The position numbers and the translations under genes were made by a program. The notes under the pieces are model-generated. The model was not told the origin of the DNA, did not search any database, and saw nothing but the letters and a program-made list of their open reading frames with translations. This document shows positions 10,512 through 20,536 of a stretch of 64,000 nt of DNA, in pieces. Source of the DNA: Synechococcus sp. CC9605 (GTDB lineage Bacteria; Cyanobacteriota; Cyanobacteriia; PCC-6307; Cyanobiaceae); NCBI RefSeq assembly GCF_000012625.1, contig NC_007516.1, positions 868,001 through 932,000 of the forward strand, written 5' to 3'. Numbering within the stretch: position 1 is the stretch's first letter; each line of letters starts with the position of its first letter.

Positions 10512-11806
10512 ATGTCTCGCTCAGTTGATGTTGTTGTCATTGGTGGTGGTTTCGCTGGGATTACGGCGGCCCGTGATCTCAAACACCGTGGCTTCAATGT
10601 GTTGCTGCTTGAGGCCCGCGATCGCCTGGGTGGTCGTACCTGGTTCAAGGAGGTGAACGGCTTCCATGTGGAGCTGGGCGGAACCTGGATTCACTGGACC
10701 CAGCCTTTTGTTTGGGCGGAAAAGGAGCGCTACGGCTTGGAGGTTCAAGAAACCCCGGTTGTGTCGCCGAGCGGGTAGCCATCAAGGTTGATGGGCAGGT
10801 GAATGACCTGCAGGAAGGCCAGCTCGCTGAATTTTTGCGGGGCTTTGAGCTGTTCTTTGCGGAGGCCAAGCAAGTTTGGGAGCGCCCTTACGACCAAGAT
10901 CACTGTTGGGATGCGATCTGTGCCCATGATGCGCAGAGAGTTGCTGATCGCTTTGCCGCCTTGGAGCTCACCCCCCTGCAACGCACATCGATTGGCGGAT
11001 TCCTTGAGATCCTGTCGATGAACCAACCCGAAAATGCGTCCTACGTAGAGATGATGCGTTGTTGGTCGCTGACCGATTGGAATTACGAGATCTTCAACGA
11101 CACTGCCGCCCGTTACGAGTTCACCAATGGAACAGGTGAGCTGGTTGATGCCATCGCTCAGGATGGTGGATTAGATGTTGGGCTGAACAAGTCTGTCGCT
11201 TCGGTTCAGCAATCGGAGGCCGGGGTTGTGGTCACCACAACCAATGGCTATGTCGTAACTGCCAAGCGTGCGGTCGTCACGTTGCCGCTCAATCTGCTCA
11301 ACAGCGTTAGCTGCGATCCGCCACTGTCTACTGCGAAGCAGGAAGCCTCAACGCTGAAGCATGTTGGCGGTGGCTACAAGGTGTTTTTTGAGGTGGAGGG
11401 TGATCCCGGTGCGGTGATGACCCTCTCCCGTTCAAAGGATTCCTCCCTCATCGGCAGCTTCACCTACAAGCGCGGCGAACAACATTCCGTTCTGGCTGGA
11501 TTCAGCCTCGAATCCGGTGCGTTGGACAAGTCTTGTGATGAATGGCAAGCCGTTCTCGAAGAATTCCTTCCAGGCGTCAAGCTGCTGTCCACCTTTGGTC
11601 ACGACTGGGGTGACGATGTTTTGTCCCAGGGATCCTGGTGCACGTATCGGCCCGGCACGATCGCAAGGTTGGCCAATGCACTTCCTCAACAGGAGGGAAA
11701 TCTTTTGTTTTCTTCCGGCGACCATGCCCAAGCCTGGCGTGGCTTTATTGAGGGAGCGATCGCCAGCGGATCAAAGGCTGCCATTGCCTTGGCGGACAGC
11801 CTTTGA
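10512..11806 (+). pseudogene. Flavin monoamine oxidase (single frameshift)
   Basis: ATG 10512 begins a Rossmann FAD motif, VVVIGGGFAGITAARDLKHR, then LLLEARDRLGGRTW, the signature of the flavin amine oxidase family (amine to aldehyde with H2O2). After ELGGTWIHWTQPF the frame ends at 10,778. The remainder (SWCTYRPGTIARLANALP, LFSSGDHAQAWRGFIEGAIASG with the C-terminal FAD-binding glycines) continues in another frame to 11,806. An added C in the run near 10,751-10,755 would give ETPGCVAERV and one protein of about 431 residues. This may be a real mutation or a base-calling error. No signal peptide is seen, so the enzyme is cytoplasmic. Confidence 0.82.
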
Positions 11807-11815
11807 TTCACGCCA

Positions 11816-12805
11816 TTAGTTAAAAACGAATCGCAGTCCCAGGTTGGGTCCCTGCGCTGTTGTTTCGTAGCCCTGATCGTTGCTATTGGCGGCATAAGCG
11901 AGGCCAAAGTATTTGTACGAGAATGAGATCTGGGTTGAATTGCCGATGGCATAGGCGACGCCTGCCTGTGCAGTACCGCTCATGTCTTTATGTCCAGCGA
12001 GACCAAAACCAGCGGCGTCTGCGTAAAGAAAGGCTTGCCATTCGGGGCTGAAGGCGTAGGTGGCGTGCATGCCGATCAGCGGCTGGACCCAGGTGTGGGA
12101 CCAGGACTCGCTGAAGCTCTTGGTGCCCGACCTTTTGCGCTCGAGGATTGGGCCTTCGTAAGAAGCAGAAAGTTCAATGTCGACATCTGCGCTGATGGTT
12201 CCATCCACGATGCGAGCTCCGGCAAAACCCACAAAGCTGGCTGATCCTTGAGGCATCTTGGGCCGTTGCACGTCCCCTACGCGATAGCGCACCGCAATAT
12301 CGATCAAGGTTTGATCCAGGTGGATATCTGCATCAGCATCACCTTTCAAAGTGAGGCTTCGGGTGACTTCATCACCTGTCAGACGACGGATACGTGACCG
12401 CTCTCTGGTGCCCCAGATTGAGCCAGATTCCGTACAATCGAAACTGCTGTGATTAATTCCAGCTTGGAAACCCCAACGATCGAATTCGACACCTGCCCGC
12501 AATGTCAACACGCTGGAGACGTTGTCGACTACATCGCCTAAATCCCAGTTGATGTTGTTGGTGTTGCCATCCAGTGTTGTTGAGCCATTCGCATCGATTG
12601 GCAAGAACCCGTAGAGATCGAGGTAAAACCGCCAGTCGTTGTCATCTTCTTCTGCCTCGGAAACAGCCTTATCAGCCTCGGCTTGTGCGAGCAAGTCTTG
12701 AGTCACCCAAGGGGTGTAAGACCAGGCCAGTTCTTCCGATGCTTGAGCACCTGTACCGATCAGTGCAGGGATGGCAAAAGCGAACGAGAGAAGAAGGCGA
12801 CGCAT
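11816..12805 (-). CDS. Outer-membrane beta-barrel protein (paralog 2)
   Basis: 329 residues with a signal peptide (MRRLLLSFAFAIPALIGTG, cut near AQA). The mature N-terminus is acidic. The barrel strands match paralog 1 at 1,387-2,307 block for block, including the shared tail G-AYAIGNSTQISFSYKYFG and the end NLGLRFVFN. Paralog 2 has about 20 extra residues between signal and barrel. It converges on the amine oxidase with nine bases between stop codons. The function is unknown; outer-membrane location is inferred from signal plus strand pattern. Confidence 0.75.
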   Translation of the reverse strand: MRRLLLSFAFAIPALIGTGAQASEELAWSYTPWVTQDLLAQAEADKAVSEAEEDDNDWRFYLDLYGFLPIDANGSTTLDGNTNNINWDLGDVVDNVSSVLTLRAGVEFDRWGFQAGINHSSFDCTESGSIWGTRERSRIRRLTGDEVTRSLTLKGDADADIHLDQTLIDIAVRYRVGDVQRPKMPQGSASFVGFAGARIVDGTISADVDIELSASYEGPILERKRSGTKSFSESWSHTWVQPLIGMHATYAFSPEWQAFLYADAAGFGLAGHKDMSGTAQAGVAYAIGNSTQISFSYKYFGLAYAANSNDQGYETTAQGPNLGLRFVFN

Positions 12806-12985
12806 GCCGATTTGGGATAAATCGTGTGAAAACTAGAGGTTTTTTGATGGTCGACAAATAAAAACGCTCGAATCGTCCCAGGCACCGCAAGGCCTACTGA
12901 GAGGCTCTGTGTCGAATGCAGCCCAGCCTGATTCCGTTCCCGTCAAGACTCATAAAGTGGCACCGTTCTGCACCTGAGGCGGTCA

Positions 12986-13894
12986 GTGCCCCGCATTGGA
13001 CTGATCGTCAATGACGGCAAGCCTCTGGCGGTTCAGACGGCGGACACGATTCAGCAGCGCCTGGAGGCAGCCGGCCACCCCGTGGAGCGGGCCAGCAGTT
13101 CGGGGGGAATGGTGGGCTTTGCCAACCCCGATCAGCACCTGCGGCTGCGGGGCTATAGCGCCTGTGTGCCCAAAGGCTTTGATCAATCGATGGTGCTGGC
13201 CATCGTTTTGGGGGGAGACGGCACGGTGCTCTCCGCAGCGCGGCAGACCGCTCCTGTGGGGATTCCGATTCTCACGATCAACACCGGCCATCTGGGGTTC
13301 CTGGCTGAGGCCTATCTCGATGATCTGGACCGGGCCCTCGATGTGGTGCTCACTCAGCAATGGACGATCGAGGAACGCAGCAACCTTGTGGTGAGTGTGA
13401 TGCGGGGCGATCAGCGCCGCTGGGAGGCGCTGTCCCTCAACGAAATGGCCCTGCACCGTGAGCCGCTCACGAGCATGTGTCACTTCGAGATCGCCATTGG
13501 CCGCCACGCCCCGGTGGACATCGCTGCCGATGGTGTGATCCTTTCCACGCCGACGGGTTCGACGGCCTATGCCCTCAGCTCCGGTGGTCCGGTGATTACG
13601 CCGGATTGTCCGGTGCTGCAACTCACCCCGATCGCGCCCCATTCCCTGGCCTCCCGCGCCCTGGTGTTCAGCGACCGTGAGCCCGTCACGGTGTTTCCGG
13701 CCACGCCGGAGCGGCTGATGATGGTGGTGGACGGCAGTGCCGGTTGCTATGTCTGGCCCGAGGATCGGGTCTTGATCCGTCGCAGCGATCACCCCGTGCG
13801 CTTTGTGCGCCTCGCTGACCATGAGTTTTTCCAGGTGCTGCGCAACAAATTGGGTTGGGGCCTGCCCCACATCGCCAAGCCCGAGCGGGAATGA
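12986..13894 (+). CDS. nadK: NAD kinase
   Basis: 302 residues from GTG 12986. It phosphorylates NAD to NADP. The diagnostic [11 protein letters not shown] motif (about residue 69), [10 protein letters not shown], and the second half [20 protein letters not shown] with the conserved NE pair ([10 protein letters not shown]) are present. The stop overlaps the start of the next gene (ATGA at 13891), so the two are translationally coupled. The length is normal for the cyanobacterial enzyme. Confidence 0.97.
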   Translation: MPRIGLIVNDGKPLAVQTADTIQQRLEAAGHPVERASSSGGMVGFANPDQHLRLRGYSACVPKGFDQSMVLAIVLGGDGTVLSAARQTAPVGIPILTINTGHLGFLAEAYLDDLDRALDVVLTQQWTIEERSNLVVSVMRGDQRRWEALSLNEMALHREPLTSMCHFEIAIGRHAPVDIAADGVILSTPTGSTAYALSSGGPVITPDCPVLQLTPIAPHSLASRALVFSDREPVTVFPATPERLMMVVDGSAGCYVWPEDRVLIRRSDHPVRFVRLADHEFFQVLRNKLGWGLPHIAKPERE

Positions 13895-14568
13895 ACGCTG
13901 ATCCCTTGTTGCTGTTGGCAGGCTCTTCGGCGGTCGCCCTTGCGCCCCGTCTGGCCGCATCAGGCTACGCAACCCTCGATTGGCTCAGTGCCGGGCCCTC
14001 GGCCCATGCCGCTGAACCAGGTGAATCCCCTCTGGCTGCTGTGCTGGCGGCCGATCAGACCGCATTGATTCAAGACCTGCGCAGCCGTTTTGGGGCCATG
14101 CCGATCCTGTTGGATCTGGAACGCGACAGCGTTGAGGCCCGCGCCGACTGCCTCGGAACCGGTGCCGATGATTTCTGGCTCTCGGAGATCGGGCCCAGCG
14201 ATCTGTTGCTGCGTCTGCGCCTGCACCGCACGATTCAACAGCGCTCGGGGCAGCGACCGGTGCTGCTTCAGATCGATGACCTCAGTGTCGACCCCACCAA
14301 CCGGACGGTGCGGCGGGGAGAACGTGTGGTGGCGTTGACGGCGAGAGAATTCATGCTGTTGCAGGTGCTGTTGCGGCGGCGTGGCCAGGTTTTGAGCCGT
14401 GAACTGCTGCTTCAGGAGGTGTGGCAGGGGGAGCGTTCCAGCAGCAATATTATTGAGGTGTATGTGCGCTACCTGCGTCAGAAGCTGGAGGCCGGTGGTG
14501 AGCGCCGTTTGCTTCACACCGTGCGCGGCCGGGGGTATTGCCTCGGCCAGGTGTTGCCGAAGGCTTGA
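13891..14568 (+). CDS. OmpR-family response regulator with degenerate receiver
   Basis: 225 residues from ATG 13891. The C-terminal half (about 130-220) is a clear winged-helix transcriptional domain: [30 protein letters not shown], then [13 protein letters not shown] and [11 protein letters not shown] (given here in parts). The N-terminal half has receiver layout, with the late GADDFW segment, but the usual acidic pocket and phospho-aspartate loop are not recognisable and the conserved lysine-proline after GADD is replaced ([10 protein letters not shown]). It therefore probably acts without phosphorylation. It is coupled to nadK upstream and a DUF192 gene follows after six bases. Confidence 0.85.
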   Translation: MNADPLLLLAGSSAVALAPRLAASGYATLDWLSAGPSAHAAEPGESPLAAVLAADQTALIQDLRSRFGAMPILLDLERDSVEARADCLGTGADDFWLSEIGPSDLLLRLRLHRTIQQRSGQRPVLLQIDDLSVDPTNRTVRRGERVVALTAREFMLLQVLLRRRGQVLSRELLLQEVWQGERSSSNIIEVYVRYLRQKLEAGGERRLLHTVRGRGYCLGQVLPKA

Positions 14569-14574
14569 GCGGCC

Positions 14575-15018
14575 ATGGATGCTCTGCCCCCTGAACCGCC
14601 CCCGCAGTGGCTGCCGATTGGGGCCCGCTGGTGTGTGGCCCAGCACAGTTGCATTGATCTTGAGGTGGCCCGCAGCCCCGAGCAGCAGCGGCTGGGCTTG
14701 ATGCAGAGGCCGGCTCTGCCGCCCTTGCGCGGGATGTGGTTTCCCTTTGCCACCCCCCAGCCGCAGCGCTTCTGGATGTTCAACACCCTTGCGCCTCTGG
14801 ACATGATCTTTGTGCGCGATGGGCGGGTGCTCGATCTGGTGCCTGCCGTTCCCACCTGTGCTGCCTTGCCCTGTCGCTCCTACGCCGCCGATGCGGATGG
14901 CAATGGACGGGCTGATTTCGTTGAAGCGGTGATTGAGATCGGTGCCGGCGAGGCGCAGCGGCTTGGCATTGGCATCGGGGATCCGGTTCGGATCACCCCG
15001 CCCCAGCTTTTGCCGTGA
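14575..15018 (+). CDS. DUF192 family protein
   Basis: 147 residues. The family pattern is evident: LEVARSPEQQRLGLMQRPAL, then GMWFPFATPQPQRFWMFNT followed by LDMIFVRDGRVLDLV and a late AVIEIGAGEAQRLGIGIGD. These are small beta-barrel proteins of unknown role, often exported, but no signal peptide is visible here. It is six bases downstream of the response regulator and probably in the nadK operon. It converges on cobL. Confidence 0.85.
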   Translation: MDALPPEPPPQWLPIGARWCVAQHSCIDLEVARSPEQQRLGLMQRPALPPLRGMWFPFATPQPQRFWMFNTLAPLDMIFVRDGRVLDLVPAVPTCAALPCRSYAADADGNGRADFVEAVIEIGAGEAQRLGIGIGDPVRITPPQLLP

Positions 15019-15025
15019 AGCCGGC

Positions 15026-16285
15026 TTAAGCCGGCTTCGTTCCCGTCACGATCAACGTGGGGTTCATCGGAGCCAGGCGGGTGCCATCCCCCAGCGGTTG
15101 TCCCCTCCAGGCCTGCAGTTGCTGCACTCGCACCAACAACCCAGCGTTCTCGAGTAGCGGCCGAACGCTGGCCAACGCCTCGATGCTTGCCAGGGGAATC
15201 ACCACAACGCCACCAGGCCGCAGCCGCGTCAGTACGTTCTGCAGCAGGCGCTCCCGCTGGGCGCCACCGCCTCCGAGCAGAACCCGATCGGGCTGGCTGA
15301 GGCCATCGGGGAGCCCTCCGTTCAGCACAGTTGTAGCGTCGGTCTCCAGCACCGCTGCGGGGCTGACACCGAGCCGTTGCGCATTGCGCTGGATCAGTTG
15401 CGCGCCACCGGCGCGGCGTTCCACTGCCAGCAGTTGCAGGCCAGGCCGCAGTCGCAGCGCCTCCAGACCGACGCTGCCGGTGCCGGCCCCCAGATCCCAG
15501 AGCACGCCCAGCTGCGGCAGGGCGAGTTCGGCCAGAAGTTGGATGCGCACCTCCCGCTTGGTCATCAGTCCGGGGTGATCGCTGTGCTGAAGGTAGAGCC
15601 CGTCATCGAGCCCGAACAACGGCAGCTGATGCGGATCCGGCGCGGCGGGTTCGCGGGCGATCAGCAGTGCAATCAGCAGCGGATGCAGATCTGTTGGTAG
15701 CGCGGCGTTTGGGGCGATCAGCTGAACCCGTTCATCGGGGTGGCCAAGTTTTTCGCAGAGCCACAGGTCCGTGCTGGCCTCCAGGCCGCTGCTGCGCAAC
15801 ATCTGCTGCACGCTGCCGGCGCCCCCCTGGTTCGGGTCCGTCAGCACCGCCAGGGCCGTCGGTCGTTTCTGCAAGGCGCTGGTCAGGATTTTGGGGTCCC
15901 GTCCGTGCAGGCTCACCCAGTCGGCGTCCTGCCAGGGGCGCCCGATGCGGGCGAAGGCCAGCTGCAGCGATGTGGGGGCCGGATGAAACCGCAGCCGCTC
16001 TGCGCCGATGCGGTCGCAAAGGATGCGCCCCAGGCCGAACCAGAGCGGATCGCCGCTGGCCAGCACCACCACAGATTGATCAGCAGCTTTCGATTGCAGG
16101 TTGTCCACCAGAGCCCGCGGGTCATCGCTGCTGATCAGCTCAGGTTTGGCGTCCCCCAGCCAGTCCTGCAGGGCAGCTTGCAACCGCTGCGGTGCTGCAA
16201 TCACGGCGGCCGCCCGCAGCAACGTCTGCTGTGGAGCGGGCAACGAGGGGGGCGCCCCGGCGTCGGTGCCGATCACATCGATCAT
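15026..16285 (-). CDS. cobL: Precorrin-6Y C5,15-methyltransferase (decarboxylating)
   Basis: 419 residues with two modules. The N-terminal tetrapyrrole methylase of CbiE type (VVVLASGDPLWFGLGR, FHPAPTSLQLAFARIG, LAVLTDPNQGG) covers about residues 1-210. The C-terminal SAM-dependent CbiT module (DLGAGTGSVGLEALRL, LLGGGGAQ) covers about 235-410. It performs the double methylation and decarboxylation of the corrin ring in cobalamin synthesis. It is transcribed away from the sulfotransferase and converges on the DUF192 gene, with seven bases between stops. Confidence 0.93.
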   Translation of the reverse strand: MIDVIGTDAGAPPSLPAPQQTLLRAAAVIAAPQRLQAALQDWLGDAKPELISSDDPRALVDNLQSKAADQSVVVLASGDPLWFGLGRILCDRIGAERLRFHPAPTSLQLAFARIGRPWQDADWVSLHGRDPKILTSALQKRPTALAVLTDPNQGGAGSVQQMLRSSGLEASTDLWLCEKLGHPDERVQLIAPNAALPTDLHPLLIALLIAREPAAPDPHQLPLFGLDDGLYLQHSDHPGLMTKREVRIQLLAELALPQLGVLWDLGAGTGSVGLEALRLRPGLQLLAVERRAGGAQLIQRNAQRLGVSPAAVLETDATTVLNGGLPDGLSQPDRVLLGGGGAQRERLLQNVLTRLRPGGVVVIPLASIEALASVRPLLENAGLLVRVQQLQAWRGQPLGDGTRLAPMNPTLIVTGTKPA

Positions 16286-16317
16286 CCCGTCATTCTGGTG
16301 TCAGGGTTCGTGGGGTC

Positions 16318-17390
16318 ATGGCAGGGGGTGATCTGCTGGTGGATCGCTTGGTGGCTGGGGGCTTCCTACGTCCTGCGGTGCTGCTTCGAGGCTTGCAGCT
16401 CCGTCGCCCGGCCCTTTCCTGCTGGAGGGTGGGCCTGTTGATGGGACTCAGTGGGCTGCTGGTGGAGCCCCTGGCTTGGCTGCAGTCGTGGCTGTGGGCT
16501 CGCCGCTTGCGAAAGGCTGAACTGCCGGACGACCCGATCGTGGTGATTGGCCACTGGCGCAGTGGCACCACCTATCTGCATCAGTTGCTGGCCTGTTACC
16601 CCACGCTGGCGACGGCGCGCAATTCGCTCACCACGGCGCCGCAGGTGGCCTTGCTGCTCAAACCCTGGATTCGCTGGGCACTCCAATCGTGGATGACGCG
16701 GCAGCGGCCGATCGATGCGGTCCCCTGGGGGCCGGACGACCCCCAGGAGGATGAGCTCGGTCTGGCCCGACTCACCATCAACACCAACATGGCGGGCATG
16801 GCCTTCCCCCTAGCCTATCCCTGGTTTTTCCGGCGCAATGTTCTGGGTTCCTCCGTTGCCTTCGAGCAGCAGTGGCTGCACTTCACCAAGCTCACCTGGC
16901 TCAATGACGGCCAGGGGAAGACGGGACTGCTGATCAAGAACAGCGCCAATTCCGCCCGGGTGGAGTTGGTGCTGCGCCACTTCCCCAGGGCGCGCTTTGT
17001 GCTGTTGCGCCGTGATCGGCAGGCTTCGATCCGCTCGCTGGTTCAGGTGAAGCAGCGGTTGGGTTCACTGGTGGGGCTTCAGCCCCTGCCCGATGCCGTC
17101 ACTCAGGTGGAGGAAACGGTTGCGGCCCATCGCCAGCTGCTTGGGGCCTTTGAAGCGTCTTGTCACCGGATTCCTGCGGGGCAGTTGGTGGAGGTGTCCT
17201 ATGAGGAATTAATCCGCCAACCCTTCGCTGCGGTGAGCGAATCTATGACGAACTAGGGCTCACCAGCTGGCAGCCGGCGCAGGCCCCGCTGCAGGCTCGG
17301 ATTGGCCAGGCCCGCAGCTACACCGCTTATCGGGTGACCCTGCCTTTAGCGGCGGAACAGCGCCTGAACGACCTGATGGAGGAGGCATGA
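16318..17390 (+). pseudogene. Sulfotransferase family protein (frameshift near the 3' end)
   Basis: ATG 16318 begins a protein with a hydrophobic N-terminus and the PAPS-binding P-loop VVIGHWRSGTTYLHQLLA near residue 75, the signature of Sulfotransfer_3-type enzymes. Later, RARFVLLRRDRQASIRSL matches the 3'-phosphate binding region. The frame ends at 17,256 just after VEVSYEEL, but IYDELGLTSWQPAQ continues in another frame to TGA 17388. One base is missing or extra near 17,238-17,242. The repaired length is about 357 residues. As the only lesion is one base near the end, a sequencing error is plausible. Confidence 0.8.
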
Positions 17391-17629
17391 CCCCAGCCCA
17401 TGATCGCCGCCAACGCTTGCACGAGCTTGTAGTAGCCTTGATTACTAAGCAGGATGATCTTCCCCTGCTCGATCCCGATCAGCCCGATCTGGAGGGGACG
17501 GCCCCAGGCCGTTGGCTGGATCAGAACCGCCGCAGCCTGCATCGCTATCAAGCCTTGGTCCGCACGGCGGTCACCTTGGATGCCCTGCTGGATGCCGAAG
17601 ACAATCCCTCACCACTGTCTGCAGGCTGA
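17387..17629 (+). CDS. Conserved small protein, unknown function
   Basis: 80 residues from ATG 17387, overlapping the stop of the repaired sulfotransferase frame by four bases (ATGA). That overlap supports both the frameshift repair and this start. The protein is highly charged, predicted helical and soluble, with RRQRLHELVVALITKQDDLP and RWLDQNRRSLHRYQALV. No family is recognised. Confidence 0.6.
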   Translation: MTPAHDRRQRLHELVVALITKQDDLPLLDPDQPDLEGTAPGRWLDQNRRSLHRYQALVRTAVTLDALLDAEDNPSPLSAG

Positions 17630-17708
17630 TGCTGATGTCCGCAGGCTGATCGCAACGGCTGGCTGATCACGTCAAACCTGGCAATCTGGGGCGACTCTCG
17701 GCCCCTGC

Positions 17709-20207
17709 ATGGCTTCGTTCGGTTGGTACGCTCTGAACTCCCTGCTGGGTCGCGGCAAGCAAGCCAAGCGCTGGCAGCCACCGGAGGCCTCCTGGAGCCG
17801 ACCCTTCGGCCTGGGCTGGGACAAGCCCTACACGGTTCGCTATGCCAGCAACCTCGACGACGGCCCCAACCACGGCATGCCGCTGGGGGGCTTCGGCGCT
17901 GGCTGCTTCGGGCGGGCGCCCGACGGCAACATCAACCTCTGGCACCTCGATGGCGGTGAGCACTGGTTTGGAGTGCTGCCTGATTGCCAGTTCGCCCTGT
18001 TTGAAGGGAATGGTCGCGGCAAGCGCGCCCACGCCCTGGCGGTTCAGCCGGAGCAGGATGCTTCGCGGCCGGAGGCTGGCCAGCCGCTGAAGGTCTGGGA
18101 GTGGTACCCGGCCAGCACGCCGGATCGCAGCACCGGCACCTACGCCGCCCGTTACCCCCTCAGCTGGACCAGCTATGAGGGTGTGTACGACGCAGAGGTG
18201 CGTTGTGAGGCCTTCAGCCCGATCCTGCCGGGTGATTACCAGCGCACCAGCTACCCTGTGGTGGTGTTCGTCTGGACGCTGCGCAATCCCACCGACCAAC
18301 CTCTGGATTTGTCGTTGCTGCTGAGTTGGCGCAACACCACTGGTTGGTTCACCAACACCGATGCCTCGGCGGAGGTTCACTTCCGCGATGACGGCAGCCC
18401 GGAGCACAACTACGCCCCGGCCATCGGCAGCACCGCCGGCCAGCGCAACTGTTGTATTGACGATGGCTCCCTCAAGGGAGTGTTGCTCGAAGGCAACGTC
18501 TCCGATCCCGTTGCCGAGGGCGAGGGCCAGTGGTGCATTGCCACAGCCGAGCAGCCCGGTGTGACGATCCAGCGCTGCAGCCGCTGGAATCCCAGCGGTG
18601 ATGGGCGTGAGCTGTGGGACAGCTTCAGTGCTGATGGCTCTATCCCTGAAAGCAATAACGACCGGCGCAGTGGATCGGATGATCCCCTCAGTGCTGCGCT
18701 TGCGGTGCAGTGTCAGTTGGCCCCCGGGCAGAGCATTGAGATCCCGCTGGTGATCAGCTGGGACCTTCCCGTGACGGCCTTTGCCACCGGCAGCCAGGCG
18801 CTGCGCCGCTACACCGACTTCTTCGCTGCGGATGCCAATCAGGCGGTTGCCATTGCCGCTGAAGCGCTGCGTGACTGGCGCCGTTGGCGCCAGCAGATCG
18901 AGGCCTGGCAGCAGCCGGTGCTGCAACGCCAGGACCTGCCTAAACCGCTGCGGATGGCTCTGTTCAATGAGCTCTACGACCTCTGCAGCGGCGGCAGTCT
19001 CTGGAGTGCGGCATCACCTGAGGATCCCTACGGCCGCTTCGGTGTTCTCGAGTGCCTCGACTATGCCTGGTACGAAAGCCTCGATGTTCGCCTCTACGGA
19101 TCCCTGGCCCTGCTCCAGCTCTGGCCCGAACTCGACAAGGCCGTGCTGCGCAGCTTTGCCCGGGCGATTCCGGCTGCGGACGCCACTCAGCGGCCGATCG
19201 GCTGGTACTTCACCCAGGGCAAGGGCCGGGTGGAGGCTGATCGCAAGGTGAAAGGAGCCACCCCCCACGACCTGGGGGCTCCCAACGAGATCCCCTGGGA
19301 TGCGACCAACTACACCGCTTATCAGGACTGCAACCTCTGGAAGGACCTCGGCAGTGATTTTGTGCTGCAGGTGTGGCGCACCTTCAAGCTCGCCCCCAGT
19401 GGTGAAGACATCCGTTTCCTCGCCGATTGCTGGCCGGCGGCCGTGGAGGCGCTGCGCTACCTGAAGACGTTCGATGTAAACAACGACGGCCTGCCCGACA
19501 ACGGCGGTGCTCCGGATCAGACCTTCGACGACTGGCCCCTCAAAGGGGTGAGTGCCTACTGCGGTGCCCTCTGGATTGCGGCTCTCGAGGCAGCCCTTGC
19601 CATTGCTCAGACGCTTCAGCTCAGCACCGGGCTGGACACCTCCGCTGAGCAAAGGGAATTCAGCGGTTGGCTGGAACAATCCCGGGGCAACTTCGACAAG
19701 CTGCTCTGGAACGGCGAGTACTACGACATTGATGCCGAGAGCGGCACGCCGGTGGTGATGGCCGATCAACTCTGTGGCGATTTCTATGCACGGCTTTTGG
19801 CCCTGCCGCCTGTAGTGAGTGATGCCAACAGCCTCAGCACCTTGAAGGCCGTGAAGGAGGCCTGCTTCGAGGCTTTCGATGGCGGTTCCCTCGGTGTGGC
19901 CAACGGCCTGCGCCGCGATGGCACGCCGTTGGATCCCAACGCCACCCACCCGCTTGAGGTGTGGACGGGGATCAACTTCGGGATCGCCAGTTATTACCGC
20001 TTGATGGGGGACAAGCAGACGGCGCAATCGATCTGCTCAGCGGTTGTCGAGCAGGTGTATTCCAGCGGTCTGCAGTTCCGCACGCCTGAGGCGATCACCG
20101 CGGTGAACACCTACCGGGCTTGCCACTACCTCAGGGCCATGGCGATCTGGGGGCTCTGGGCCACGGAGACCGATTGGATGCTCATCCCTGGAGCGGATGC
20201 TCGTTGA
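17709..20207 (+). CDS. GBA2-type beta-glucosidase / glucosylceramidase-like (GH116)
   Basis: 832 residues. The N-terminal beta-sandwich part shows GMPLGGFGAGCFGRAPDGNI, the family's first conserved block. The (alpha/alpha)6 catalytic part begins near residue 400. Visible catalytic-region blocks are FGVLECLDYAWYESLDVRLY and DNGGAPDQTFDDWPLKGVSA, with the acid/base aspartate expected in the last. Family members hydrolyse beta-glucosides, in eukaryotes glucosylceramide; the cyanobacterial substrate is not known. No signal peptide, so cytoplasmic. It stands alone, and its 3' end overlaps an AraC-like remnant on the other strand. Confidence 0.87.
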   Translation: MASFGWYALNSLLGRGKQAKRWQPPEASWSRPFGLGWDKPYTVRYASNLDDGPNHGMPLGGFGAGCFGRAPDGNINLWHLDGGEHWFGVLPDCQFALFEGNGRGKRAHALAVQPEQDASRPEAGQPLKVWEWYPASTPDRSTGTYAARYPLSWTSYEGVYDAEVRCEAFSPILPGDYQRTSYPVVVFVWTLRNPTDQPLDLSLLLSWRNTTGWFTNTDASAEVHFRDDGSPEHNYAPAIGSTAGQRNCCIDDGSLKGVLLEGNVSDPVAEGEGQWCIATAEQPGVTIQRCSRWNPSGDGRELWDSFSADGSIPESNNDRRSGSDDPLSAALAVQCQLAPGQSIEIPLVISWDLPVTAFATGSQALRRYTDFFAADANQAVAIAAEALRDWRRWRQQIEAWQQPVLQRQDLPKPLRMALFNELYDLCSGGSLWSAASPEDPYGRFGVLECLDYAWYESLDVRLYGSLALLQLWPELDKAVLRSFARAIPAADATQRPIGWYFTQGKGRVEADRKVKGATPHDLGAPNEIPWDATNYTAYQDCNLWKDLGSDFVLQVWRTFKLAPSGEDIRFLADCWPAAVEALRYLKTFDVNNDGLPDNGGAPDQTFDDWPLKGVSAYCGALWIAALEAALAIAQTLQLSTGLDTSAEQREFSGWLEQSRGNFDKLLWNGEYYDIDAESGTPVVMADQLCGDFYARLLALPPVVSDANSLSTLKAVKEACFEAFDGGSLGVANGLRRDGTPLDPNATHPLEVWTGINFGIASYYRLMGDKQTAQSICSAVVEQVYSSGLQFRTPEAITAVNTYRACHYLRAMAIWGLWATETDWMLIPGADAR

Positions 20208-20536
20208 AGCGTGGCGCTGGGGGATTCACCGAACTGGCTGCGGTAGTCCCTGGCGAAGTGATTGCGGCTCTGGAAGCCGTAATGGAAGGCAATCTCATGC
20301 ACGGTGTTGCCTCCAATGCTGTGCTGCACCTCTTGGGAGCTGAGGGCGTGCTGCACCTGGCTGAGCCGGATCTGTTTCAGCATTGGTTTGGATGGATAAA
20401 ACCGGCAGCTGACGTGAACCACCCAGCCGGAAGGTCCCTTCGAGTCGACCCCGGCTCAATTGGGCGACATCCACTCGAAGCCAACCGCCTGCAGGCTGTT
20501 GCTGAGGCACGGAGCAGAGTGGAATGCAACCTCCAT
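20126..20536 (-). pseudogene. AraC-family regulator remnant
   Basis: The minus strand encodes an AraC-type C-terminal helix-turn-helix (IGGNTVHEIAFHYGFQSRNHFARDYRSQFGESP, given as one block at about 20,186-20,290). The preceding part, VDVAQLSRGRLEGTFRLGG, sits in another frame, and a further short start (MEVAFHSAP) is in a third position. The pieces add up to a regulator too short and shifted to work. Its end overlaps the last 82 bases of the GBA2-type gene. Confidence 0.55.

Noticed and set aside
17667..18926. 419-codon minus-strand frame opposite the GBA2-like gene
   Set aside because: Shadow of a GC-rich gene; its composition (Gly/Ala/Arg/Val) and lack of motifs mark it as non-coding.
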